Assembly: GCF_031877795.1 (NCBI RefSeq)
Contig: NC_133971.1
Location: 4,358,784-4,422,783 of the forward strand
Length of the DNA: 64,000 nucleotides
DNA from: Strix aluco
Lineage: Eukaryota; Chordata; Aves; Strigiformes; Strigidae
Reading direction: 5' to 3'
In this document: one piece after another, positions 13,211 to 23,760 of the stretch
Position numbering within the stretch: the first letter of the stretch is position 1
Layout of the letters: each line of letters starts with the position of its first letter
The notes under the pieces: generated by a model
What the model was told of the DNA's origin: nothing
Seen by the model: only the letters and a program-made list of their open reading frames with translations
Databases searched by the model: none
Program-made: the position numbers and the translations under genes

Positions 13211-13759
13211 ACCTCATAGGTGAGAATTTCAATACTAGATCCCCGAAAGCCGTGGGAAAATAGATCTCAGATTTTGATTTCTGTTGTAAATTCAGGATCC
13301 TTGGGTGTCGCGGGGGTGGGGGGTGCAGAGGGAAAATACTTTGCTAGATTCTCACTCAAGCAGTTTAACTTTGGTGAAACACCGCTATTCCACGGAGAGG
13401 AGTGACGGCTGATTTAGCTGTGGATAAGCTTTGCACAACTGCGAGGGGAATGTAACAAGGCAACATTTTGTCCTGTGAGTTGGAAGCGATCGTTTAACGA
13501 AAAAGGAAAGGAAAAAAATGTAAAAAAGCCCAAGCCCCTTCTATTTTATTGGTGTAAATAATGAACAAAGAAAAAAAACAAAACCAACGCCCTTTGGGAG
13601 TACAGAACTTCTTGTCTGTCCTAAATATCATGGACTGTAGTTAGGATGCTTTGGGGGGCTCATGGGGGGAGTAAAAAGCTCATCTTCCTCAGCCCTGCAC
13701 ACTAAACTGCACATAATCGTTATATTTAATAAGTAAAACGCAAGAAAATGTCAGCCCGT

Positions 13760-13990
13760 AAATTAACATGCATCTTTGGATTGCTAATTGTGCTCATTGC
13801 AAATATGGGTCATTTTGCATGAGTGACTCTAATGTAGGGCTGAGATTGCCACGCAGCACAGCGGATTCCCGATTCCCCGCGCTAATCCCGAGCTCGGTGA
13901 TTGTGTCAGGTGCAGCTCGGTATGCTCCAGCAGCTGGTTCATCCTCATCAATGCAAATAAGGCGACTCCTACAATCAAAGCCTCGTGAGC
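13760..13990. promoter_or_regulatory. Putative enhancer with POU octamer cluster
   Basis: ATTGCAAAT (13796-13804), ATTTTGCAT (13812-13820) and a perfect octamer ATGCAAAT (13951-13958) occur together. A CAGCTG E-box lies at 13931-13936, and TAATTAAC/TAATTG words are nearby. The cluster sits just upstream of a GC-rich island. Enhancer activity is inferred from motif density only. Confidence 0.4.
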
Positions 13991-14329
13991 CTAAAGCCTG
14001 ATTGCTGAGGGCAGGCTAGAGCGCTGCACAGGCTCGCTTTCAAATCACCCGAATTGACAAGACAACTGTAATGTCCCTCCGGTTCAAACCCAGCCTTTGG
14101 CCAAACAAAACAAACCAACAGCAGGGGGAAAAAAACAAAAAAATTAAAAAAAAAAAATAATACAGGGACACGCGTTAGTTTGGGGGTGTACAAAATGCAG
14201 CCAGGTCTTCCGTGGAGGCGGGTGAATAAAATATATATATATATACACACACCTTCCAAACTTCAATAAAAGTCTGCGGTCGAGATAATTAACGTCATAT
14301 TTGAATATTTATGAGGAAGACGGGCAGCC

Positions 14330-15850
14330 AGTGGTTACAGGTGAAGGGTGGGCCGCCTCTTTTCTCACGAAGGTCTCCCCAGGGCTCTTCCAACGCCCCC
14401 ACCCATTGCCAGGGGCGCAGCGGGGAAGCCCCGTCCCGGGGCTGTGGTTCCCCCGGCCCCAAAGGGGAGCCGGGTTTGGGGTGTCCCTCACCCACCCACT
14501 CACCTCGGGGAAACCCTAAGGGGACCCCTTACTGAAATCTGCCCTCTGCCTGTCCCCAAACTGCGGGTGTTGTCCTAGCTGCCTTTCCAGAAAGCGCCCA
14601 AACGTGGGAAAAACGTCGCTTGAAAACGATTAAGGGCGTGAGAGGGGCTGTAAGAACCCAAAGGCCCCTCCAGTGGATCTCAGTCAACCTACATAATACG
14701 TGATTGCATCAAATATAATGCGCACAGTAATATAAATACAAAACAGGGGAAAAGCAGCTGTTGCAGCAAGAGGTTACAAAGACCCTTACGGGCAGGGGAA
14801 AGCGGAGACCTGCAGCCCCAGCAGCACCGCCCAGGGGCTGCAAATCCGGCGCAGGCAATGTTTGGTGCTGGAAAGATGCTTCGAGGCAGCGGGAGCCGCG
14901 TCGGTACCCGGCGGGGGTGCGGGGATGGAGGGATGCGGGGATGCAGGAGCTGGCAGCGCGGGCCGGAGACCCCCGGTACGGAGAAAAGGGGGAAATCAAA
15001 CGTCCCCTGCAAAGTTTGCGGAAGGAAATACCAAATGTCCCTTTCCCCTTGCCCCTCCTCTCCGCGCCTACCCGCTCCCGTCGCCCCAGTTCACAGGGTT
15101 TGGGGGGCGGGGGGTAAGAGGGTGGTGCTAAAAGATGCGACCGGTAAACCCGACCCCAAAATCCCGGATTTGCACAGCAGACGCACACCCGGTCCGCGCC
15201 CACTCGCGCCTCTCTCCCTCCCTTCCCCTGATAGGATTAACAGACATTTTGCTGAAAGGAAATCAGAATTGGTCAAATCGTCTGTGACAGTCGATTTGCT
15301 CACAATATCCACTTTTTTCCGCACCATCTTCAGACGGTTTAATCCTGGTTGACCAAGAGCATCTTTCAAGGCAAACGTTTGCCTTGGCAAAGCACCTACA
15401 CCCTCCTAAATTCTTCCCATTCCTCAAGTACCCACGAGCGGGGTGTCCCGAAGCCTCGGGGACCCTGGCATCCTGATGACGCAATCCGTGCACAGGATTA
15501 TTGCCGTGAACCGATCCCTAATGCTTTTTGTAATCCGTTTCCCGGTCTGTCCCAGGTTCGATGCCCGACCCCTCCCCGAGACCCCCGACCCCTTCCAACT
15601 CCTCTACTCTTCAGACACCGGTGCGACGGGCAGACGCTGCCAGGAGGAAAGCAAGCTCTGCCCATCCCGAACAGGGCTGAATTCTGCAAATTCATACTCG
15701 TGGAGACCGGCTTTCGGGTCGTCCCCCGGCCCTGGGCTAGCGGCAGCGCTGCTCGGCTCGCCACCGGCACTGCCGTGCCCCGGCGGACTCGGGGGAGATG
15801 CTCGGCTTCCTCCAGGTGCGGCAGCTCTATCCTCTTCCGGGGGTCTTAGA
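14330..15850. promoter_or_regulatory. GC-rich block / CpG island B
   Basis: CpG-rich sequence of about 1.5 kb, densest at 14,880-15,200 and about 15,700-15,800. A TATAAATA word lies at 14731-14738. It could be the promoter of a non-coding transcript. No splice donor or open frame is convincing enough to call an exon, and the many overlapping ORFs on both strands are compositional. Confidence 0.45.
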
Positions 15851-15940
15851 AAGAAAAACCCTGCTCTACTCCGAAATTCTCTTGACTTTAGGGATTTCGG
15901 GTTTGTTTCTTTGTTGGTTTTCTCCCCCCTCCCCCCCCCT

Positions 15941-16140
15941 TCTTCTTCTTCCTCTTCCTCCTCCTCCTCTTCTTCTTGTTCTTCCTCTTCTTCTTCTTCT
16001 TCCTCTCCTTCTTCTTTTTCCTCTCCTTCTTCTTCTTCCTCTCCTTCTTCTTTTTCCTCTCCTCCTTCTTCTTCCTCTCCTTCTTCTTCTTCCTCTTCCT
16101 CCTCCTCCTCCTCTTCTTCCTCCTCCTTGTCCCTTGTCCT
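15941..16140. repeat. CTT/CCT pyrimidine tract
   Basis: About 200 bp almost wholly C and T on the + strand, with TTC and TCC triplets. The frames read as poly-Ser, poly-Leu or poly-Phe, and as poly-Glu on the other strand; these are not proteins. Confidence 0.9.
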
Positions 16141-16182
16141 CTTCTTCTTCTTCATCCTCCTTCTTCTTCCACTTTCTTCCTG

Positions 16183-16277
16183 GTGTAGTGGAAGGTGTCC
16201 CTGCTCATGGCAGAGGGGTTAGACTAGATGATCTTTAAGGTCCCTTCCAACCCAAACCAGTCTATGATTCTACGAAT
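16183..16277 (+). mobile_element. CR1 LINE 3' tail, copy 1
   Basis: GTGTAGTGGAAGGTGTCCCT, then GATGATCTTTAAGGTCCCTT and CCAACCCAAACCAGTCTATG. This is the bird CR1 3' end in sense orientation, 5' truncated to about 95 bp. Confidence 0.88.
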
Positions 16278-16280
16278 AGT

Positions 16281-16410
16281 TTTTCTTTTCTTTTCTTTTC
16301 TTTTCTTTTCTTTTCTTTTCTTTTCTTTTCTTTTCTTTTCTTTTCTTTTCTTTTCTTTTCTTTTCTTTTCTTTTCTTTTCTTTTCTTTTCTTTTCTTTTC
16401 TTTTCTTTTC
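16281..16410. repeat. (TTTTC)n microsatellite
   Basis: About 26 nearly perfect TTTTC units directly after the CR1 tail. They grade into impure T/C sequence up to about 16,540. Confidence 0.93.
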
Positions 16411-16540
16411 TTTCTTCTTTTCTTTTCCTTTTTCCTTTTCTTTTCCCTTTCTTTTCCTTGTTATTTTTCTTTTCCTTTTTCTTTTCCTTGTTCTTTTTTT
16501 TTTTTTTTTTTTTCCTTCCTCCTCCTCCTCCTTCTCCTCC

Positions 16541-16600
16541 TCTTTAAGGTCCCTTCCAACACAAACCAGTCTATGACTCTTATGATTCTGTGAGTATTTT
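16541..16600 (+). mobile_element. CR1 LINE 3' tail, copy 2
   Basis: CTTTAAGGTCCCTTCCAACA followed by CAAACCAGTCTATGACTCTT repeats the end of the CR1 tail at about 16,231-16,270. The two copies bracket the TTTTC expansion. Confidence 0.8.
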
Positions 16601-19600
16601 TCTTCTTCTTCTTTCTCCCTCTGTCCCCAAGCAGGAAGATTTTCTGTCTCTCTCTCTGTAAACAGGTGCAGTTAGGCAGCAGAGAACCCCCAAAGACATC
16701 TTTCTTACTCAGAAGCCTATACAAAGTCTTTTAATGCAGTTAACATCACAGATAAAGTTTCTTAACTTGATCTGAGCTCTGATTTTGCTACACATTGTGA
16801 AGACAGAATGAGGAGTCTGAAATTGTTTCAATTCCATGTGCTGTTTTCTCCATTCTTCACAGGTGAGGACATGAGATTTGAACCAAAGGTTACTTGACTT
16901 TTCAGTAACCTTGTAAACTAATTAGAACTCGTTGAAAATAACAGTAAAGATTATTTTAAAAGATAATTACTTTAAATTTTCCACCAGTCATATTCTATTC
17001 TGATGTCATTCTCCCTCTTGATTTAAAAGCATTTCCTTTATATGCAACTGACAATCTTTGAAGAGTTCCAGGGAGGGGCTACACATTTCCAAAAGGATAC
17101 ACTAACTTGTGAAACTTTAAAAAATAGAGAGAGACACATATCCTGAGTAATTCAGAGTGAGCTGGTGGAGTAGTAGGTCCACAGTTAGCAGTTGTGAAGA
17201 GCATGACACAAAGGCTTTAACTGAGTCCAAACAGAGGAAACAACACTGCATATGCAAATAGTCTTTAGAGCAAGGGAGTCCCCAGCCAACAGCAACCTCC
17301 TAAATCCATTTGACCAAATACACAGGCAACTCTTTCCAAACTAACCTTTGGCTAACAGCTTTCCAGGAGTTAAAAGATTAAAAGCTATCTTAAAAGACTA
17401 AAAGCTACCTTACACCCATTTCTACAAGCCTCTTGGTGGGCTTGATAAGCTCGTTGAAGTTTGAGCTAGCCTCCTGTCTTCTTCCTGACTAGGGCAGGAA
17501 TAGAGACACTAAACTCTCTCTGCTTCTTTTTATAATATCAGCTAAAGACTTCTGACTAGTCCCATAGCAAGGGCCAAATATTTCTTCTTTACTGAGGAAA
17601 AAATTGTGACAGAGGTTCATGCCCATTATAAAGACACAAAAATACTTCAAGAGTCTGCTCCTGATCAGTGACTGTCCTTGGAAAGGTTATTTAATTATGT
17701 TAACTGGTCTATTTTAATATGGCTCAGCCTTTGCTCACACTCCTTAGAGCCACCCTGAGTAGATGATTTTGTGGCAAATACTCACTACATATTACTGTGT
17801 TCTTATATTCCATGAGTTATCACAGCCATTACATCTTATGAGTTGGGATGTTCGCCGACCAAACAAACTATGTAGGCAAATAAAAAAAGCAACGTACCTC
17901 AAAAAAAAAGCTAATAGTGAATACATGAAGACGATCTAATGTTGAAATGGCTCAGTGATGCATACTAAACGCAAATTTCTAGATTCCATGGTAAGTGTCA
18001 CAGTTTTGGTCAACACAGGCTATTGAACTGGCAGTGCCTGGAGTAAAACATTAGTCCTAAAGCTAAATCTTAAGAAGTCAGCTGCCATGGACAGAAATTG
18101 TACCAAACTCAGTTTTCTTTGTGGGTCAAGTGCAGAGAGGGATATATACCAGGGTACACACAAGAAAAGCTCAGCAAGACACAGGTTACAAGACATCAGG
18201 GAAAAGACAGAATAATGCAGGGTAGCAAACAGGTGAAGAACCTCCCGGCAGAGCTGGTGGGGATAGGTGTGTAGGAGGAGATGGTGGTAACGACTGCCTA
18301 AAAGCCCGTGTACACCACACCGTCTCTCAGCTAATCACAAAACATTCAGCCCTGCACGAGACAAGAGGGAAAAAAAGAGATGCCAGAACATAAGGCTGTT
18401 TTAGGTACATGCCGTAACCTTTATTCTGGGTACAAACCTTAGTCTGAAAGCACAGCCATTACCCTTTACACATTCACGCAACCACCGTGCTGTTCCAGGA
18501 CAGGGTCTCTAGTGTCTTGAATTTATCCTGTTTGTACACCAAATCGCCTCAGACAAAGTCCATGTAAAAACTGAAAAATGATCACATAATTTTTAAAATG
18601 CCAACTCTGGCCATTAAGGCAATACCCAAGATACTCTGCTGGTAAGCAAAGAGGAACAGTTTTTGCTATGAAGGTGCAATGTGACAAATCAGAGCTATCA
18701 AATCAATTTCATTTTCCATTATTTCCCGATTTTCTGCTCTTTCATTGCACAGACAACTAGCTAGTATTTAAAGGAACACGGGAGGGTGGAGCTGCTTGTA
18801 ATGTATTTACTCAAGTAAGTACTTGGGTGTAGTAATGAGTTTGTTTTAAAATATTCATATTATATAAATGTTAGTTGAAGTTGACAGTAAATATTGTACA
18901 GACATATCAAAAGGGCAGTATGTCATCTTCACTTCTCCTATGTTGTCTAACATTCAGGCAGCTTTTTGCTCTGCTTGTATCCATTTCCTTACAGAAAATT
19001 GATTTTTAAAAATTATGCCAAAACGATGATTGAGTATGACAGAAGAAGAAAGAAGGAGGGAGTGTAAAGATCGTGCTGCCCACAAGAGATTCCCAGGACT
19101 ACTGTTTGATTTCTATCAATAATTAGTTATTAGGTCTCTTTTTCAGCACATTAGAATGAAAGACACATGGAAGACCGAGGTCTAAAACTACTGTAATTTT
19201 TCAGTGCAAGGGAAGCATCAGGAAAGTGCTGTTACTAAAAAAAACTTCCATCAGTTTTTTTCTAAGTGATGCATGACAAGTAAGTATTTCATAAGCATTC
19301 ATGCAGACATGGCAAAGATCAAAAACACTCCTGAGACAGGGACAGAAAGAAGAAAATAGGACTAAAAGTGGTGTGAGAGAATATCTCAGCTCCAAGTTCC
19401 CCATCGTGTCTAAAGGCAAAATGCTCCAATTCCCTCCTGTCTTTTAGAATATGGTTTCTAAATATGGCATTACTTACCAAGAGAGCTGACACTGTTTACA
19501 TCCTTTTTAAGCTAAAAAAATTCCCCCATGCCCAAAAGACCTCAGCATAAATGTCTATACGACACTTATGCTCCTAAAGATGCTACGTACAGGAGTCTGA

Positions 19601-20580
19601 AATGGAGGATGGTTCTACCGGACTCAAAATACTGCCTGTGTGATGTGAACAGAGATCTGAAGAGGAAAGAGATAGTGCCATCTAATTTCCTCCTAATTTA
19701 ATATTGACATAATTCTGTCTGCTACTAGAGGGTTACTGGGGGTGGAGTTCACATTCCTCATGTCCTCTACAATCCTTCAGAATTTATATGGGTAGATTGT
19801 ATAAAGCATGTGTAAATGCAAATGTATTCATGATTACGTTTGTTTACTTTCATGACTAAAATACTTTTTGTTTGTCTTTTGGGCTTGACAAGTTCGCACT
19901 TGTCTATAACTGATGCTACTATTTGCAGAGCACTTCTGAACTAATACCCATTATGAATGCTTCCTTGTTCAGTAGCCAGGCTGAGTTCAAACATTTTTGT
20001 AGAGAACTTTGTTTTTGTGGTTTTTTCTTTCTTTTTTTTTTTTTTTTTTAATCCATAGACAACCAAATCAAAATGCTTTGAAATATTTATAAAACACTCA
20101 CAAAGGGGGAAAAAAGCCTTAAATGGTTGCAGTGAATAGAGAAGTGTTTTGAAAGCCAAGGGGCTATTTAAGCATTGTCTTAGCTCTTCTTTTCCCCCTC
20201 ATAGTCATCAAAGTCTTTCTGCAGAAAAACCCTATCAGAATCCTTCATGGCTAAACTGCCATGTGCAGTTTTGGTTAGAGAATTGCTATTAACCTATTGT
20301 TTTCCAACAGTCTTACAGAGAATGTAGAAGCATATGCGTGCCAGGAAATCAAGACACATGAAACAAAAATTATTTTTCCTCGGAGGCTTTTGCCACCAGT
20401 AGTTTCATGATTCTGAGGTCTCAGATTTAACTTACTTCTTCTTTGACATAGATAGTCATAGTCATGTCAAATGAGCTGCAATTGAGAAAACACACTTTTG
20501 CAAGTGCTCTCATGCCACAGACATGCTGGACTCATCTCTCCCAACTTACATAAAGGTCCACTCCTCTACTTCTCTGGAAT
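16601..20580. other. Intergenic sequence without a recognised gene
   Basis: AT-rich, mostly unique sequence. I see no exon, RNA gene or clear transposon. A T-run lies at about 20,032-20,049. Confidence 0.6.
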
Positions 20581-20602
20581 AGAGGAGGTGGAAGGGAAGG
20601 AG

Positions 20603-20834
20603 AGGGAAGGGAAGGGAAGGGAAGGGAAGGGAAGGGAAGGGAAGGGAAGGGAAGGGAAGGGAAGGGAAGGGAAGGGAAGGGAAGGGAAGGGAAGGGAAGG
20701 GAAGGGAAGGGAAGGGAAGGGAAGGGAAGGGAAGGGAAGGGAAGGGAAGGGAAGGGAAGGGAAGGGAAGGGAAGGGAAGGGAAGGGAAGGGAAGGGAAGG
20801 GAAGGGAAGGGAAGGGAAGGGAAGGGAAGGGAAG
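20603..20834. repeat. (GGGAA)n pentanucleotide array
   Basis: About 46 pure GGGAA/AAGGG units in 232 bp with no interruption visible. Open frames through it (GREGK repeats on +, LPFPS repeats on -) exist only because the unit contains no stop in any frame. Confidence 0.95.
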
Positions 20835-20839
20835 CACTT

Positions 20840-23400
20840 GCCTGATGCAGTCCTTCTGCCTGAGGACCAATATTTGCCCAAGAGCTACATAAAACTTTGA
20901 TAAATCCATTCTTTAGTCACCTAAGTGGCTCCCTTTTCCAAGTTTCAACTCAGCAGTATTCACGGGAGTCTAAGTGCAAAGCGCCCTCATTTGAGACACC
21001 TATTCTCAAAGTTTTAATCAAGAATGTGGCATCAGCATTTTGTCTAGTTTTCTGTAAATATAAACATATATAGTATATAGACACGCACATACATGTACAT
21101 AAACACCCACATAGGTATGTATCTATATGTATCAGGGCTTTTCATGTATACATACATATATATACATACACACACACACACACATATATATAGTATTTCT
21201 ACCTCTATGTACTTCTGCATATCTGCAAGGCCAGGTGCAGACCTGCCTTTAAGATTTGTGAAGAACGCTTCATAGGTTATTGCATAAAAGATAGTGTGTA
21301 AATTCTAAAAAAGACTTTGAAACAGGCAACTTGCTTTTCCAGGGTGCTATTAAACGGCAGACTCAAATTTGGCCGAGTACAAATATCACATTAGCAGTGG
21401 AGCTAATGAAGCCTGCTCTCCTTTGTATTTGTGTCTTGTCTTGGATTTGCTCATGTCTGAATGAGAGATATGAGGGCCAGCTGCTGCTCTGCCTGCATTT
21501 AGTGTGCTCTTCCATGTAGATTTTAATAAGGGGTGAGTTCACATTGCTGGTAGCAATAATGAGGGTCTCGACACCGGCTTCACATTTTCATGGGACTTGG
21601 AAAAACTTAATATCTTTCAGGCAGGTTTGGTAGGAATTGGACAAGTTCTACCAGGTGGAATGACTGTGAAGCTATCACGCACACACTCACCCACCAACAT
21701 AGAGTGATTACAAACAGATTAATTCCTTAGGAAAACAGGCTGAAATGTTTAAGAATGAGAAAACATGGTTACTTACAGTATGAGTTTTCCCATGCTCCAG
21801 AGCATTGCAAGCTGTTAGAGAAGCATTTTAGAGGAGGTACCGCCATAGCAGAGAGTTTGCCAGCAGAACTATTTTTATTTTTTGTAAATTTTTTTCAATT
21901 TTTATTATTCCCTTTGAATCTCAGAGAGCTAAAAGGGCATGACTGAAAACATTCAGCTTTTTCAAACATGTCCCAAAACTCAAGGGTCCTGGCATTCAGC
22001 ACTGTGTATTCCCGGTCAACACCAAAACACTGACTATTTCAGCATCATTTACCCGAAGCCAGTTTATAAAACTCATTGATCTCTTCTTTGCATACAGGAG
22101 AACTAATGCTAACTCTGCCTCTGTGACACGTCATGTTACAGAGGATGGCAGAGTTCTTCACATTTTTACCTTAGGGCTACATTGGAATCACAATGAGGCA
22201 CACGAGGGCACAGTTGAAAGCACTCAACAGATGTGTTGTTCTGTTCCACTTTTTAATTTGAGCCTTATATCTTGACTACATTTATTTCAGACATTTTTGA
22301 CCCAGATTCATCTTTAGTGTGGCTGTGCTGAAATAAATGGATTTACGTTGGGGATTAATTTGGCCCGTTATGCTAACATCCCTATTTCTTCATAATCAGC
22401 CTGTATTGAGATGTTTTCAAGGTTTCCTTTAGTTTAAGCTGAGTGAAGAATTGCTCCTACAAATAACAATCTGATAGAGAGAGAGAGTGAGAAGAGAAGA
22501 GAGAGGAAAAAAATACAGAGATAAATAAGTCCAGGCAACGAAACTCCTCGATAGCTTTTATTCTGTGATCACAGAGCATCATTTCCAACTAACGCTACTG
22601 AAGCAGCACAAGCCTTTACTATTGGGTATAAACAACACATAATGAGCATCTATGGGACGCTGGATAACTCCCATTAGTGAGGGAAGATCTTCATAACTCA
22701 CATGTTGGTTTACCACTTTGTTTTATTAACTCTCACTCATTAGATGGCAGCGGTGCTTTCAGCCACGATGACAGCTAACTTCTTCAGGGCCCACTGCATG
22801 ACGGGTTTCCTGCCGCCGGCCTTTTGGGGATTTTTCTGAAGAGAGGATTGCGCATATGATTTGCTTGGGGGGTGTTGGAAAGGTAGCTAGAGCTGACCAA
22901 TAAAAACAAAAGGTCTGCTTGGTTTTCCGTGCATGCAGCCCTCTGTACGTAGCTGACTGAGCCAGCCCTGTCTCCCTCCTAGACAGAACGGGGAAGCAGA
23001 AAATTCATCACTGACCTTGATCTCCTTTTCTTGTAGACACCAGGACAGGGGAAAACTTGTCTCCTGACCCTGGTCTCCCCTTTGACTGCATGGGACTAGA
23101 ACAAGTCATTGCCTGATCCCCACCCACCCACAGTCATTCATCCTGGGGCCCCTTTCACGGTTTGGAGCTCCACAAATCATCGTTCTTGTGAGGAATGCAG
23201 AGGCCTCTGCTCCGAGTATCAACAGGGGGTGGAGGAATCCTCGTCCTGAGCCTTACAAATACTGATTATTTAATCTGATTCCTAGATGTGAATGAGAAGA
23301 ATATTCTTGGGGTGTCAAGGTTTTGTTTACTTTTTTTTTTTTTTTTTTAAATTTTACAAGCAGAATCAGCTGAAGGCTCGTAATAATACTTGCAAGAGCT
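20840..23400. other. Intergenic sequence without a recognised gene
   Basis: Contains a (CA)n/(TA)n-rich patch at about 21,060-21,195 and a GA-rich patch at about 22,473-22,510. Otherwise AT-rich unique sequence, with a more GC-balanced stretch at 22,740-23,240 that might be conserved. No gene seen. Confidence 0.55.
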
Positions 23401-23439
23401 TGGAATACATTTCTGGATGCCCAAGGAACTGAGACACCG

Positions 23440-23760
23440 AGCTGAGGCCTACGGCACTTTGGCCGAGCGTTTGAAGAATGCTCCTGTCAGGTTGTTAACT
23501 GGCTCCCAAGCCTCCAAACAGACCAGAGTTACTTTGTTCATTACACTGCCTCCCCGTGAAGCAGAGGATTGATTTTAAAATTCTCTTTCTGACCTGCAAG
23601 ACCTTCAGTGGTCCAGCTCCTGCAAACCGGCACAAGCTTTCCCCACTTGCACTGCAGATTGTTCATCATCTGCTGCTAGCTCTAATACCAAAATACCAAA
23701 GAACGTCGCCTTTTTTTTGCATTACACATCTGGAACATTTTGCCAATTTGTAGTCCACTC
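23440..23760 (+). mobile_element. Fossil of a LINE reverse transcriptase C-terminus
   Basis: The frames read LKNAPVRLLTG, then (after a shift near 23,545) LPVKQRIDFKILFLTCKTFS followed by GPAP. This is the common non-LTR retrotransposon block NAARLLTG ... HWLPVxxRIDFKILLLTYKA ... GLAP found downstream of the catalytic core. It is a short, frameshifted, old fragment. The clade (L2-like or another) cannot be fixed by eye. Confidence 0.6.

Noticed and set aside
14078-14094. GGTTCAAACCC, resembling a tRNA B box
   Set aside because: No A box or cloverleaf can be formed around it.
15443-16222. 259-codon Ser-rich + ORF and 183-codon Glu-rich - ORF
   Set aside because: They are readings of the CTT/CCT pyrimidine tract and adjoining GC-rich DNA, with no family resemblance.
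20498-20909. Repetitive GREGK and LPFPS open frames
   Set aside because: Produced by the (GGGAA)n array, which lacks stops in every frame.
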